Below, piece after piece: positions 30,234-40,616 of a stretch of 64,000 bases of DNA (the first letter of the stretch is position 1; the number at the start of each line of letters is the position of its first letter). Made by a program: the position numbers and the translations under genes. The notes below the pieces were generated by a model. That model saw nothing but the letters and a program-made list of their open reading frames with translations. It did no database searches and had not been told where the DNA came from. This stretch comes from Dyella lutea (GTDB lineage: Bacteria > Pseudomonadota > Gammaproteobacteria > Xanthomonadales > Rhodanobacteraceae): contig NZ_JAMZEK010000002.1 of assembly GCF_024158035.1 (NCBI RefSeq), positions 124,001-188,000 of the forward strand, read 5' to 3'.

Positions 30234-30887
30234 ATGCCCATGACTGACCAGGTCATCCTGTTGCACGGCCTGTGGATGCGCGGCTTCGCGCTGGCCATGC
30301 TGCACCGGCGGATGATGGAGTCCGGTTTCCGGGTGCACCGCTTCGACTACCTCAGCGTGGCGGCGACGCAGGAACACATCCTCGAGCGCCTGCATGCCCG
30401 CATGCGCGACATCGGCGAGATCGGCGGCGCGGTGCACCTGGTAGGGCACAGCCTGGGCGGGCTGCTCGCGCTGAAGGCCTGCCACGTTGCGCACGGATTG
30501 CCGCCAGGACGCGTGGTGTGCCTGGGTTCCCCCCTGCGCGGCAGCGCCGCGGCGCGCGAGTTTGCGCGGTTCGGTCGTGGTGGCGAGGTGCTGTTGGGCC
30601 ACAACCGCGACCTGATCGAGAAGGGCTTCGAGCGCTGGGACGGTGAGCGCGAGGTGGGCGTGATCGCCGGTCGGTCGCCGATCGGGCTGGGGTCCGTGCT
30701 GACCCATATCGAGGGCGACCACGACGGTACGGTCGCGGTCGCCGAGACCCGGTTGCTGGGGCTGGCCGACCACTGCGTGGTGGACACCAACCACACCGGG
30801 CTGCTGTTTTCGGCCGATGTGGCGCGCCTGACCGCCCGGTTCCTGCGCGAGGGGCATTTCGCCGCAGCTGTCGTGCCGACGGGCTGA
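30234..30887 (+). CDS. Alpha/beta-hydrolase, lipase/PGAP1-like
   Basis: A 217-residue protein beginning with the oxyanion strand VILLHGLWMRGF. It has nucleophile elbow GHSLGG (about residue 80), an Asp in GDHDGTV and a His in TNHTGLLF, giving a complete Ser-Asp-His triad like small extracellular-lipase and PGAP1-type hydrolases. No signal peptide is seen. Substrate is unknown; the geometry suggests an ester or thioester. Two in-frame ATGs (30234 and 30240) could start it. It lies between aspS and yebC, separated from aspS by a terminator. Confidence 0.78.
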   Translation: MPMTDQVILLHGLWMRGFALAMLHRRMMESGFRVHRFDYLSVAATQEHILERLHARMRDIGEIGGAVHLVGHSLGGLLALKACHVAHGLPPGRVVCLGSPLRGSAAAREFARFGRGGEVLLGHNRDLIEKGFERWDGEREVGVIAGRSPIGLGSVLTHIEGDHDGTVAVAETRLLGLADHCVVDTNHTGLLFSADVARLTARFLREGHFAAAVVPTG

Positions 30888-30968
30888 GTCCGCGGCGACG
30901 CCCTTCCACCGCCCGCGGGGGGATGGAGTAAAATTCGGCGCTTGTCCACAGTCAGGTTGCGCAACGCC

Positions 30969-31703
30969 ATGGGTAGAGGCCCGTCCATCGAAGGTCGCAA
31001 GAACGCCGAAGACGCCAAGCGTGCGAAGGTGTTCACCAAGCTGATCCGCGAAATCACCGTCGCCACCCGTGCCGGTGTCGCCGACCCATCCGGCAACCCG
31101 CGCCTGCGCGCCGCGGTCGACAAGGCGCTCTCGGCCAACATGCCGAAGGATACGATCGAGCGCGCGATCAAGCGCGGTTCCGGTGCCGATGGCGGTGCCG
31201 CGATGGAGGAACTGCGCTACGAGGGCTATGGCCCGGCCGGCGTGGCGCTGATCATCGAGTGCTTCACCGACAACCCGACCCGCACGGTGGCCGATGTACG
31301 CCACGCGTTGACGCGTCACGGCGGCAACCTCGGCACCAGTGGCTCGGTGGCGTTCCAGTTCACCCGATGCGGCGAGATCGTGTTCGCCACCGGTGGCGAC
31401 GAGGCGGCCGAGGAAAAGGTGCTCGAGGCGGCGCTGGAGGCCGGCGCCGACGACGTGGTGAACGAGCACGGCGAGAGCACGGTGATCTGCGCGCCGGAAA
31501 ACTTCGAGGCGGTGCAGCAGGCGCTCGCCGCGGCCGGGCTGGAGTCCGATCATGCCGGCGTCGGGATGCGTCCGAACAACCGCGTGGCGGTGCCCGCGGA
31601 TGCGCAGGAAACCATGCAGGACCTGCTCGAGCGACTGAATGCGCTCGACGACGTCAGCGAGGTTTACCACAACGCGATCCTGCCGGCCGAGGCGACGGAT
31701 TGA
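30969..31703 (+). CDS. yebC: YebC/TACO1-family protein
   Basis: A 244-residue DUF28 protein. The N terminus reads [20 protein letters not shown] instead of the more common MAGHSKWANIKHRK, a version I recall from xanthomonads. YebC-type proteins have been described as transcriptional regulators and as ribosome-associated factors easing translation of proline stretches. A -10 TAAAAT at 30929-30934 lies 35 bp upstream. It heads the ruvC-ruvA group, the usual gammaproteobacterial context. Confidence 0.93.
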   Translation: MGRGPSIEGRKNAEDAKRAKVFTKLIREITVATRAGVADPSGNPRLRAAVDKALSANMPKDTIERAIKRGSGADGGAAMEELRYEGYGPAGVALIIECFTDNPTRTVADVRHALTRHGGNLGTSGSVAFQFTRCGEIVFATGGDEAAEEKVLEAALEAGADDVVNEHGESTVICAPENFEAVQQALAAAGLESDHAGVGMRPNNRVAVPADAQETMQDLLERLNALDDVSEVYHNAILPAEATD

Positions 31704-31743
31704 TCCGGCGCCGGCCCCCGGGCCGTGTCGGCGCGTGCAGCGC

Positions 31744-32265
31744 ATGACCCGCATCCTCGGCATCGATCCCGGCAGCCAGCGTACCGGCGTCGGGATCATC
31801 GACGTCGATGCCCAGGGCAAGCTGTCGCACGTGTTCCACGGTGCGCTGGTGGTGGGCAACGAGGCGTCGTTTCCATTGCGCCTGAAACGCATCTTTGACG
31901 AGCTGTGTGACATCATCGCCGCCCATCGTCCTGCCGAGTGCGCGATCGAGCGCGTGTTCATGGCACGCAATGCCGACTCGGCATTGAAGCTGGGACAGGC
32001 GAGGGGCGCCGCGATCTGCGCGGTGGTCAGCCAGGGGATCGCGGTGCACGAATACGCAGCAACCGAAGTGAAGCAGTCGGTGGTCGGCAGTGGCCGCGGC
32101 GACAAGACCCAGGTACAGCACATGATCGGCATCCTGCTTGGCCTCAAGGGGCCGTTGCAGGCCGATGCGGCGGACGCGCTGGCGATCGCCGTGACCCATG
32201 CCCACACCCGTTCCAGCCTGGCCCGTGTCGGCATCCCGCGCACCGCCTGGAGGCGTGGCCGATGA
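31744..32265 (+). CDS. ruvC: Holliday-junction resolvase RuvC
   Basis: A 173-residue endonuclease. Catalytic acids are visible at Asp8 ([12 protein letters not shown]), Glu69 ([11 protein letters not shown]) and in the C-terminal [12 protein letters not shown] segment. It cuts Holliday junctions presented by RuvAB at the end of recombination. It overlaps ruvA by four bases (ATGA, 32262-32265), so the two are coupled. Confidence 0.96.
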   Translation: MTRILGIDPGSQRTGVGIIDVDAQGKLSHVFHGALVVGNEASFPLRLKRIFDELCDIIAAHRPAECAIERVFMARNADSALKLGQARGAAICAVVSQGIAVHEYAATEVKQSVVGSGRGDKTQVQHMIGILLGLKGPLQADAADALAIAVTHAHTRSSLARVGIPRTAWRRGR

Positions 32266-32858
32266 TCGGTCGCCTGCGTGGCACCCTGATCTCCAAGCAG
32301 CCGCCGTGGCTGCTGGTCGACGTCGGTGGCGTGGGCTACGAGCTCGAGGCCCCGATGTCGACGATCTTCGACCTGCCGGCGACCGGCAAGGAAGTGATCC
32401 TGCTCACCCATCACGCGGTGAAGGAGGACAGCGTCGCGCTCTACGGTTTCCTGCACGAGTCCGAACGCGCCCTGTTCCGCAACCTGCTGAAGGTCAGCGG
32501 TATCGGCGCGAAGATCGCGCTGGCCGTGCTTTCCGGCGTATCGACGGGCGACTTTGCGCGGCTGGTGCAGGCCGGCGACGTGGTCGCACTGACCAAGATC
32601 CCGGGTATCGGAAAGAAGACCGCGGAACGTATCGTGGTCGAATTGCGCGATCGCGTGGGGGGGCTGGAGCACGTGAGGCTGCCCGGCCAGGCCGCTGCCG
32701 GTGCGCCGCTGGATGCGGCCGGGGAGGCAACGGTCGCGCTGCAGCAGCTCGGCTACAAGCCGGTCGAAGTCACCCGGCTGGTGCAGAAGGTCGCCACCGA
32801 GGGCGACAGCGCCGAGGCCATCATCCGTAAGGCGCTGCGTGCCGCCCTCGGCGGCTAG
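32262..32858 (+). CDS. ruvA: Holliday-junction DNA-binding protein RuvA
   Basis: A 198-residue protein with the expected three parts: OB-fold ([20 protein letters not shown]), helix-hairpin-helix pair ([18 protein letters not shown] and [21 protein letters not shown]) and a C-terminal RuvB-binding helix bundle ([15 protein letters not shown]). It tetramerises on Holliday junctions and loads RuvB. Start overlaps the ruvC stop. kup, not ruvB, follows. Confidence 0.96.
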   Translation: MIGRLRGTLISKQPPWLLVDVGGVGYELEAPMSTIFDLPATGKEVILLTHHAVKEDSVALYGFLHESERALFRNLLKVSGIGAKIALAVLSGVSTGDFARLVQAGDVVALTKIPGIGKKTAERIVVELRDRVGGLEHVRLPGQAAAGAPLDAAGEATVALQQLGYKPVEVTRLVQKVATEGDSAEAIIRKALRAALGG

Positions 32859-32874
32859 GCGGGTGGGGAATCGC

Positions 32875-34791
32875 ATGAGCCAGCCATCGCAAGCTTCGCA
32901 GCAGGACACATCGACCGAAGGTGGCCAGCACGGTAGCGTTCCGGCGCTGATCCTCGGTGCCATTGGCGTGGTGTTCGGCGACATCGGCACCAGCCCGCTG
33001 TACACGATGCACGAGACCTTTCTTCCCGAGCACGGCCTGCATCCGCGGCCGGCCACGGTGCTCGGCATCCTCTCGCTGGTGACCTGGTCGCTGATCATCG
33101 TGGTGGCGTTGAAGTACGTCAGCCTGGTGATGCGTGCCGACAACAAGGGCGAGGGCGGGATCATGGCGCTGATGACCCTGGCCCAGCGGGCGGTGGGTCA
33201 GTCCTCGCGCATGCGCAAGCTGGTGGTGCTGATGGCCCTGCTCGGGGCGGCTCTGTTCTTCGGCGATGGCGTGATCACGCCATCCATCTCGGTGCTTTCG
33301 GCAGTTGAGGGTCTGGAGGTCGCGGCGCCGGGACTTGCGCACTGGGTGGTACCGGTGACGGTGGTGGTGCTGCTGGGGCTGTTCTGGATGCAGCGCCACG
33401 GCACGGCCAAGGTTGGTGCGGTGTTCGGCCCGATCATGGCGCTGTGGTTCCTCAGCCTGGGTACCATCGGCGTGTGGAACATCCTCAAGGCGCCCGGCGT
33501 GCTGTACGCGCTCAACCCCTGGTACGCCGTGCAGTTCTTCATGACCCACGGCATGGCCTCCGCGCTCGCCCTTGGCTCGGTGGTGCTGTGCGTGACCGGT
33601 GCCGAAGCGCTGTACACCGACATGGGCCATTTCGGCCGCTTCCCGATCCGCGCGGCCTGGTTCTTCTTCGTGATGCCGGCGCTGTTGCTCAACTATTACG
33701 GCCAGGGCGGCCTGCTGCTGATCGAGCCGGCGGCGATCAGCAATCCGTTTTACCACTCGGTGCCGGACTGGGCGCTCTACCCGATGATCGGGTTGGCGAC
33801 CGCCTCCACGGTAATCGCTTCGCAGGCGGTGATCTCCGGCGCCTTCACGGTGACCCGGCAGGCGATCCAGTTGGGCTTCGTGCCGCGGATGCAGGTGGTG
33901 CACACCTCGCGCGAGGCGATCGGGCAGATCTTCCTGCCGTGGGTGAACCGGGCGCTGATGGTGGCGGTGATCGCCACGGTCGTGAGCTTCCAGTCATCCA
34001 ATGCATTGGCCGGTGCCTACGGCATTGCCGTGACCGGCACGATGGCCATCGATACCGTGCTGGTGATGATCGTGGCACGCCGCATGTGGCACTGGAACCG
34101 GGCGCTGGTCATCGTGGCGGCGATCGCCCTGCTGTCGGTGGACCTGAGCTATTTCGGTGCCAACACGCTGAAGATCCTGCAGGGCGGCTGGTTCCCGCTG
34201 GTGCTCGGCCTGGTGATGTTCGTGGTGATGACCACCTGGCGCCGCGGTCGCGATCTGGTGGTCCGCGAGATCAAGCAGAGCGGACTGGCGCTGCGGCCAT
34301 TCATTGCCAACATCACCGAACACCCCCCCCTGCGCGTGCCCGGAACCGCGGTGTTCCTTACCGCCAACCAGGACGCCGTGCCGCACGCATTGCTGCACAA
34401 CCTCAAGCATAACAAGGTGCTGCACGAGCGCAACGTACTGTTGACGGTGGAAACGCTGGAGACGCCGGTGGCCGAGGCCGATGAGCGGATCCAGCTCGAG
34501 GAACTGGGCGGCGGCTTCTACCTGCTGACCCTGCGCTTCGGCTTCGCCGAGGATCCGAACATTCCGCTGGCGCTGGGGCAGTGCTCGCGCAGCGGCCTGC
34601 CGTTCGACCTGATGGACACCACCTTCTTCCTGTCGCGCGAGAGCATCGTGGCGGGTGCGCGACGGCCGGGCATGGCGCTATGGCGGGACAAGCTGTTCGC
34701 CTTCATGGCGCGCAATGCGTTGCCCGCCACGGCGTTCTTCCAGATTCCCGGCAACCGCCTGATCGAGCTGGGCGCGCAGGTCGAGATCTGA
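32875..34791 (+). CDS. kup: Low-affinity potassium uptake protein Kup
   Basis: A 638-residue KUP/HAK/KT transporter with about twelve membrane spans over residues 22-445 and a hydrophilic cytoplasmic C terminus. Family signatures [17 protein letters not shown] and [19 protein letters not shown] are intact. It takes up K+ with protons. ATG at 32875 follows GGGGAA; ruvA ends 16 bp upstream, so kup is probably cotranscribed with ruvCA. It separates ruvA from ruvB. A run of eight C residues (about 34323-34330) lies in the coding sequence. Confidence 0.94.
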   Translation: MSQPSQASQQDTSTEGGQHGSVPALILGAIGVVFGDIGTSPLYTMHETFLPEHGLHPRPATVLGILSLVTWSLIIVVALKYVSLVMRADNKGEGGIMALMTLAQRAVGQSSRMRKLVVLMALLGAALFFGDGVITPSISVLSAVEGLEVAAPGLAHWVVPVTVVVLLGLFWMQRHGTAKVGAVFGPIMALWFLSLGTIGVWNILKAPGVLYALNPWYAVQFFMTHGMASALALGSVVLCVTGAEALYTDMGHFGRFPIRAAWFFFVMPALLLNYYGQGGLLLIEPAAISNPFYHSVPDWALYPMIGLATASTVIASQAVISGAFTVTRQAIQLGFVPRMQVVHTSREAIGQIFLPWVNRALMVAVIATVVSFQSSNALAGAYGIAVTGTMAIDTVLVMIVARRMWHWNRALVIVAAIALLSVDLSYFGANTLKILQGGWFPLVLGLVMFVVMTTWRRGRDLVVREIKQSGLALRPFIANITEHPPLRVPGTAVFLTANQDAVPHALLHNLKHNKVLHERNVLLTVETLETPVAEADERIQLEELGGGFYLLTLRFGFAEDPNIPLALGQCSRSGLPFDLMDTTFFLSRESIVAGARRPGMALWRDKLFAFMARNALPATAFFQIPGNRLIELGAQVEI

Positions 34792-34820
34792 GCGGCTGGC
34801 CTGGGCTGGCACGATCGGGG

Positions 34821-34897
34821 ATAGGAGCGCACCCTGTGCGCGACGGCGCCGGATTCGGTCTCGGGCGAAGGCCGTCGCGCACAGGGTGCGCTCCTAC
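34821..34897. repeat. REPIN-like pair of inverted GTAG-type REP elements
   Basis: Two 26-bp perfectly inverted arms (34822-34847 and 34871-34896) flank a 23-nt loop in the kup-ruvB gap. Each arm begins TAGGAGCGCACCC and folds by itself through GCGCA/TGCGC. On the minus strand the outer end reads GTAG, on the plus strand ATAG. This matches the layout of GTAG-terminated REP elements described in Stenotrophomonas and of REPINs mobilised by RAYT transposases. No transposase gene is in the window. Confidence 0.75.
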
Positions 34898-34927
34898 GGG
34901 TGAGCCGCCGCCTGCCATAATGCCGGC

Positions 34928-35974
34928 ATGACCGACCGCATCGTGACCGCCGCTGCCCAACTCGACGATGAGGCGCTGGAGGCGTCCATCCGCCCCAAGC
35001 GCCTGGCCGAATACCTCGGCCAGGCGCCGGTGCGCGAGCAGCTGTCCATCTACATCGAGGCGGCGAAGAAGCGAGGCGGGGCGCTCGACCACGTGCTGAT
35101 CTTCGGACCGCCCGGGCTGGGCAAGACCACCCTCAGCCACGTCATCGCGAACGAGCTCGGGGTCAACGTACGCACGACCTCCGGCCCGGTGCTCGAGCGT
35201 GCCGGCGACCTGGCCGCGCTGCTGACCAACCTCGAGCCGCACGACGTGCTGTTCGTGGACGAGATCCACCGGCTGTCGCCGGTGGTCGAGGAGGTGCTCT
35301 ATCCGGCAATGGAGGACTTCCAGATCGACATCATGATCGGCGAGGGGCCGGCCGCCCGTTCGATCAAGCTGGACCTGCCGCCGTTCACCCTGATCGGTGC
35401 CACCACCCGCGCCGGCATGCTCACCGCGCCATTGCGCGACCGCTTCGGCATCGTGCAGCGGCTGGAGTTCTATACGGCCGACGAGCTGGCCGACATCGTG
35501 CGCCGGGCCGCCCGCATCCTGGGCATCGCCTGCGAGCCGGAGGGTGCGCAGGAGATCGCCCGCCGCTCGCGCGGCACTCCGCGTATCGCCAACCGCCTGT
35601 TGCGCCGGGTACGCGACTACGCCGAGGTAAGGGCAGGCGGGGCAATCACCCTGGAAGCGGCGCAGGCCGCGCTCGGCATGCTCAAGGTCGATCCGCAGGG
35701 GTTCGACGAGCTCGACCGTCGCCTGCTGGCGCTGATCATCGAGAACTTCGACGGTGGCCCGGTCGGCGTGGAATCGCTGGCGGCGGCGTTGAGCGAAGAC
35801 CGCGGCACCCTCGAGGACGTGGTCGAGCCCTACCTGATCCAGCAGGGCTATCTGGTGCGTACAGCCCGCGGCCGCATGGTCAGCGCCAAGGGCTGGCGCC
35901 ATCTCGGTCTGGCTCCGCCGCCGAGGCAGGCGCTGGCGCCGGACCTGTTTTCTCCTGAACCGGACGAGCGCTGA
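34928..35974 (+). CDS. ruvB: Holliday-junction branch-migration ATPase RuvB
   Basis: A 348-residue AAA+ motor with the RuvB start [13 protein letters not shown], Walker [11 protein letters not shown] (about 59-68), Walker [10 protein letters not shown], sensor segment [19 protein letters not shown] and a C-terminal winged helix ([20 protein letters not shown]). It drives branch migration with RuvA. It follows a REP-type repeat and precedes ybgC by 44 bp. Confidence 0.97.
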   Translation: MTDRIVTAAAQLDDEALEASIRPKRLAEYLGQAPVREQLSIYIEAAKKRGGALDHVLIFGPPGLGKTTLSHVIANELGVNVRTTSGPVLERAGDLAALLTNLEPHDVLFVDEIHRLSPVVEEVLYPAMEDFQIDIMIGEGPAARSIKLDLPPFTLIGATTRAGMLTAPLRDRFGIVQRLEFYTADELADIVRRAARILGIACEPEGAQEIARRSRGTPRIANRLLRRVRDYAEVRAGGAITLEAAQAALGMLKVDPQGFDELDRRLLALIIENFDGGPVGVESLAAALSEDRGTLEDVVEPYLIQQGYLVRTARGRMVSAKGWRHLGLAPPPRQALAPDLFSPEPDER

Positions 35975-36018
35975 TCCGGCGCGGCGTCCGGCCTCCCCCT
36001 TCGCAAGAGAGTCCGACG

Positions 36019-36420
36019 ATGCCCCCCTTCGAATGGCCGGTACGCGTGTATTGGGAAGACACCGACGCCGGTGGAGTGGTCTATCACGCCAGCTATCTGC
36101 GCTTCATGGAGCGTGCCCGCAGCGAGTGGCTGCGCAGCCTCGGCGTGGCCCAGTCCGAGTTCAAGGCTCGCACCGGCCTGGCATTCCTGGTCCGCTCGAT
36201 GAAGCTGGATTTCCTCAAGGCTGCCCTGCTGGATGATGAATTGCTCGTTACGGTGGAAGTCAAAGAGCGCCGCGCTGCCAGTATCCTGTTCGGTCAGGTC
36301 GTCCGGCGTCGCGACGGGACCCGCTTGATCGAGGCCGAGGTGCGCGTCGCCTGCGTCGATGTCGAGCGCATGGTGCCGGTACGGATACCGGACGACGCCA
36401 TCCCCGGCCTGACCCCCTAG
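36019..36420 (+). CDS. ybgC: Tol-Pal-associated acyl-CoA thioesterase YbgC
   Basis: A 133-residue hot-dog fold thioesterase with the family motif YWEDTDAGGVVYHASYLRFMERAR (positions 11-34; catalytic Asp in EDTD). It hydrolyses acyl-CoA or acyl-ACP and is linked to phospholipid metabolism at the inner membrane. It heads the ybgC-tolQRAB-pal-cpoB cluster, tolQ starting 33 bp later. Confidence 0.92.
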   Translation: MPPFEWPVRVYWEDTDAGGVVYHASYLRFMERARSEWLRSLGVAQSEFKARTGLAFLVRSMKLDFLKAALLDDELLVTVEVKERRAASILFGQVVRRRDGTRLIEAEVRVACVDVERMVPVRIPDDAIPGLTP

Positions 36421-36453
36421 ATTCCCTTTTCCCCTCGGAGAACTCCCCAAGCC

Positions 36454-37140
36454 ATGAACGGTGGACTGAACATTTTCACGCTGGTCGCCGATGCGAGCTG
36501 GCCGGTCAAGTTCGTCATGCTGGTGCTGCTGGCGTTCTCCTTCATGTCCTGGGTGATCATCATCCGCAAGTACACGCAGATGAAGGCCGCGACCGAGAGC
36601 GCCGAGGAGTTCGAGGAGCGCTTCTGGTCCGGTGGCGACCTGGCCGGCCTGTTCCGCGAGGTCAGCGGGCGGGGGGCGGACAACGGCGGCATGGAGACCA
36701 TCTTCGAGTCCGGCTTCCGCGAGTTCGCCCGCCAGCGCCAGCGCAAGACCCACGACATGCGCATCGTGATGGAAGGCACTGAGCGCGCGATGCGCGTGGC
36801 CGGCACCCGCGAGATCGGGCTGCTCGAGCGCAACCTGGAGTTTCTCGCCAACGTCGGCTCGATCGCTCCCTACGTCGGCTTGTTCGGCACCGTGTGGGGC
36901 ATCATGGGCGCGTTCCAGGGCCTGGGCGAGATGAAGGACGTGACCATCGCCGCGGTGGCGCCGCACATCTCCGAGGCGCTGATCGCCACCGCGATGGGCC
37001 TGTTCGCGGCTATCCCGGCGGTGTGGGCGTACAACCGCTACGCCAACCGCGTCGAGCGGATCGCCTCGCGCTACGAGGTGTTCCAGGAGGAGTTCTCCTC
37101 GGTCCTGCAGCGCCAGATCCAGTCCGACGACATCCGCTGA
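36454..37140 (+). CDS. tolQ: Tol-Pal proton-channel subunit TolQ
   Basis: A 228-residue MotA/TolQ/ExbB protein with three membrane spans: near 18-38 (FVMLVLLAFSFMSWVIII), near 135-160 (FLANVGSIAPYVGLFGTVWG) and near 168-190. With TolR it uses the proton gradient to energise TolA. First of the tightly spaced tol genes; tolR begins 13 bp after its stop. Confidence 0.96.
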   Translation: MNGGLNIFTLVADASWPVKFVMLVLLAFSFMSWVIIIRKYTQMKAATESAEEFEERFWSGGDLAGLFREVSGRGADNGGMETIFESGFREFARQRQRKTHDMRIVMEGTERAMRVAGTREIGLLERNLEFLANVGSIAPYVGLFGTVWGIMGAFQGLGEMKDVTIAAVAPHISEALIATAMGLFAAIPAVWAYNRYANRVERIASRYEVFQEEFSSVLQRQIQSDDIR

Positions 37141-37153
37141 GGGGCCGCCTGCC

Positions 37154-37589
<436 letters not shown>

Positions 37590-37603
<14 letters not shown>

Positions 37604-38531
37604 GCGCACACCCCTGGCCGTGGTGCTGGCGGCCCTGCTGCACCTCGGCATCCTGGCGTTCCTCTACCTGGCGATCCTGCCCTGCTCGACCTACGAGAAG
37701 TGGTTCGAGCTGCTGCACCTGCCGGCCGGGTGGAACCCGATCGCCTGCGCCAAGCCGCTGGAGCTGCCCGGCCAGCCGATCGAGGCGGTGCTGATCGGCC
37801 CGACCGGCGCGCCGCCGCCGAAGCCGACCAAGGCTCGCCCCGTGCCGAACACGACCCCGCCGCCCCCGGCCGTGCCGCCGCCCACGCCGACGGTGCAGGC
37901 CCCGCAGGTGAAGACGCTGCCGCCCCCGCCGGAGCATCCGGACGTGGTCGACCAGGAGAAGATCGTCGCCGAGGCGTTGCAGAAAGCCGAGAACGCCAAG
38001 AAGGAGCAGGAGGAGCGCCAGCGCCAGCGCCAGGCCGAGCTGGACGCCCAGGCGGCGAAGAAAAAGGAAGAGGAAAAGAAGAAGATCGACGAGCTGTTCG
38101 CCAAGCTGGACAAGGCGTCGGCGGCCACGCGCCAGGCAGACAACAAGAAGCGCCAGGCGGAACAGCAGCTCAAGGATCTGCAGAACACCAAGGACGACGG
38201 CCTGCCGGACGTGCCGGCGGCGCCCCAGCGGCAGACCGGCACCAACGGCAAGGACGACAGCCTGCTGGCCAAGTATCAAGCAGCGATTCAGAACGCGGTC
38301 ACGCAGAACTGGCTGCGCCCGGATAACATGCCGAGCGCTCCGTGTGTCGTTCATATCACCCAGCTGCCTGGCGGCGACGTCATGAGCGCCAAGGTCGACA
38401 GCAGCTGCCCGTACGACGATGCCGGGCGCCGCTCGGTGGAAAATGCGGTACTGCGCGCGCAACCCTTGCCCTACAAGGGTTTCGAGAGCGTGTTCCAGCG
38501 TGATCTCACCTTCACTTTCAGGCCGCAATGA
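37590..38531 (+). CDS. tolA: Tol-Pal system protein TolA
   Basis: A 313-residue inner-membrane anchored protein: one membrane span near the N terminus (about 9-31), a Pro-rich segment (about 72-115), a long Lys/Glu/Gln/Ala helical rod (about 125-205), and a TonB-like C-terminal domain (about 225-313, YQAAIQNAVTQNWLRPDNM). It links the TolQR motor to TolB/Pal. The Cys residues at about 32 and 52 fall beside the membrane span. It overlaps tolR by 14 bp and tolB by 4 bp. Confidence 0.94.
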
Positions 38532-39856
38532 TGAGGCTCATGCGTAAACACAACCTGCTTTTCGCCCTCGCTGCGCTGGTTCTTGCGACCCTGGTCGGCC
38601 CCCGGGCCTCCGCCCAGTCCCTCAATGTCGACATCGTCGGTGGCGTCAAGACGGCCACCCCGATCGCCGTGGTGCCGTTCGCCCAGGACGGTGGGGCACC
38701 GCTGCCGACCGACATCGCCGAGGTGATGCGCAACGATTTCAACCGTTCGGGCAAGTTCCGGGCGCTGGCCAAGAGCGAGATCGTCGAATTCCCATCCAAG
38801 GGTTCGGACATCCATTTCGCCACCTGGAAGCTGCTCAAGCAGGATTACATCACCGTCGGCCATATCAGCGACGCGGGCAGTGGCCTGGTCCGGGTCGACT
38901 ACGAGCTGTGGGACGTGAACAAGCAGCAGAGCCTGCTGTCGCAGTCGATGACTGCCCCGGTCGGCGACCTGCGCGGCGTGGCCCACCAGATCGCCGACCA
39001 GATCTACGAAAAGATCACGGGCGTGCGCGGCGCATTCTGGACCCGCATCGCCTACATCACCGCGGTTGGGCTAGGCAACCACACCACCTATTCGCTGATC
39101 GTGGCCGATTCGGACGGGTACAACCCGCAGGTGGTCGCCCGTTCGCGCGAATCCCTGCTGTCTCCCACCTGGTCGCCGGACGGCAAGAAGATCGCCTACG
39201 TCTCATTCGAAAGCGGCAACTCCAACATCTACGTGCAGGACATCACCACCGGTGCCCGGCAACTGGTCGAGGCGCACCGCAAGGGCATCAACGGTGCGCC
39301 GGCCTGGTCGCCGGACGGTACCAAGCTGGCAGTATCGCTTTCCTACGTGGGCAACCCCGAGATCTTCGTGCTGGACCTGGCGACCCACAAGGAAACCCGG
39401 CTGACCAACAACCTGGCGATCGATACCGAGCCGAAGTGGTCGCCGGACGGCCAGTCCATCTACTTCACCTCCGACCGCTCGGGCCGGCCGCAGATCTACA
39501 AGATGCCGGCGACCGGCGGTGCGCCCGAGCGCGTGACGTTCCAGGGGCAGTACAACGCCGAGGCGAACATCAGCTACGACGGCAAGCAGATCGCCATGGT
39601 GCAGGGCAACGGGAACGTGTATCGTATTGCTGTCATGGACAATAGTCTGGGCGGGCAAGTGCGTTTCCTGTCGCCGGGTCCCATCGACGAATCGCCCAGC
39701 TTTGCCCCCAATGCAAGCATGTTGCTGTATGCCGCGACCGAAGGTCCCCGCGGTGTCCTCTACGCCACGTCGGCCGACGGCATGGTCCGGCAGCGACTGG
39801 TGCTGGCCGATGGCGATGTCCGTGAACCCGCCTGGGGCCCGTTCCGGCAGCGCTGA
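38528..39856 (+). CDS. tolB: Periplasmic beta-propeller protein TolB
   Basis: A 442-residue protein with a signal peptide (to RASAQ, about residue 30), an N-terminal alpha/beta domain, and a six-bladed beta-propeller. The propeller is shown by repeated WSPDG motifs (TWSPDGKKI, AWSPDGTKL, KWSPDGQSI) and degenerate relatives (SYDGKQI, FAPNASM). It binds Pal and TolA during cell-division constriction of the outer membrane. The ATG overlaps the tolA stop (ATGA). A 253-bp gap separates it from pal. Confidence 0.96.
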   Translation: MMRLMRKHNLLFALAALVLATLVGPRASAQSLNVDIVGGVKTATPIAVVPFAQDGGAPLPTDIAEVMRNDFNRSGKFRALAKSEIVEFPSKGSDIHFATWKLLKQDYITVGHISDAGSGLVRVDYELWDVNKQQSLLSQSMTAPVGDLRGVAHQIADQIYEKITGVRGAFWTRIAYITAVGLGNHTTYSLIVADSDGYNPQVVARSRESLLSPTWSPDGKKIAYVSFESGNSNIYVQDITTGARQLVEAHRKGINGAPAWSPDGTKLAVSLSYVGNPEIFVLDLATHKETRLTNNLAIDTEPKWSPDGQSIYFTSDRSGRPQIYKMPATGGAPERVTFQGQYNAEANISYDGKQIAMVQGNGNVYRIAVMDNSLGGQVRFLSPGPIDESPSFAPNASMLLYAATEGPRGVLYATSADGMVRQRLVLADGDVREPAWGPFRQR

Positions 39857-39910
39857 GATTCTCCAGGCGCGGCAGCTCATCGCCGCGCCGGCCGCCCACG
39901 GAGTGGGCCC

Positions 39911-39943
39911 GCGAGGACGTCTGCGGGCGTCCTCTCGGTTTTT
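39911..39943 (+). terminator. Possible terminator/attenuator between tolB and pal
   Basis: A 7-bp stem GAGGACG/CGTCCTC (39913-39919 with 39928-39934, 8-nt loop) is followed within three bases by five T residues. It lies 55 bp past tolB and could reduce read-through into pal, which would then need its own promoter in the remaining 165 bp. Confidence 0.5.
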
Positions 39944-40109
39944 GGGTCGCCGGGTGTCTGACGGCAACCCGTGGTCGAGGGGCGAGGCAACCCGCCACTT
40001 CGACTTCTGTTTTTAGTCAAAAGAACAGCCGGACCACCGGCGCATGCTGTCCCGAAACCGTAATCGTCATTGACTGTCGGAAAACAACCCGTTTCTAAGG
40101 AACGTCACC

Positions 40110-40616
40110 ATGAATAAGACCGTTCGCGTTGCCTTGGTCGCCCTGCTGTGCGTGGGTGCGGCCGCCTGCTCCAAGAAGCAGGAAGTGAAGCCTGCTCCGC
40201 AGCCGGAGCCGGCCCCCGTGACCCAGCCGGCGCCCAGCGACGGCAAGTACACGCCGGCCGATCTCGACACCGACGCCTGCCTGCGTCAGCGCGTCGTGTA
40301 CTTCGATTTCGACAAGAGCGAGATCAAGCCGGAGTTCCAGCAGATCATGGCGTGCCACGCCAAGTACCTGCAGGATCGCCCGGAAGCCCACGTGCGTCTC
40401 GAGGGCAACACCGACGAGCGCGGCACCCGCGAGTACAACTTGGGCCTGGGCGAGCGCCGCGGCAATGCCGTGTCCGACGCGCTGCAGGCGGCCGGCGGTT
40501 CGGCCAGCCAGATCGAGGTGATCTCGTACGGCAAGGAAAAGCCGGTGTGCCGTGAGCACAACGAGGACTGCTGGAGCAAGAACCGTCGCGTCGAGATCGT
40601 CTACACGGCGAAGTGA
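40110..40616 (+). CDS. pal: Peptidoglycan-associated lipoprotein Pal
   Basis: A 168-residue outer-membrane lipoprotein: signal with lipobox ending at Cys20 (VGAAAC), a Pro-rich spacer, then the OmpA-like peptidoglycan-binding domain (VVYFDFDKSEIKPEF, LEGNTDERGTREYNLGLGERR). It tethers outer membrane to cell wall and is the target of TolB. AAGGAA precedes the ATG. The cpoB ATG overlaps its stop by one base. Confidence 0.96.
   Translation: MNKTVRVALVALLCVGAAACSKKQEVKPAPQPEPAPVTQPAPSDGKYTPADLDTDACLRQRVVYFDFDKSEIKPEFQQIMACHAKYLQDRPEAHVRLEGNTDERGTREYNLGLGERRGNAVSDALQAAGGSASQIEVISYGKEKPVCREHNEDCWSKNRRVEIVYTAK

Noticed and set aside
29925-33164. Very long minus-strand open frame across aspS, hydrolase, yebC, ruvC and ruvA
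   Set aside because: It spans five convincing plus-strand genes; the translated sequence has no recognisable domain and changes character at each gene border.
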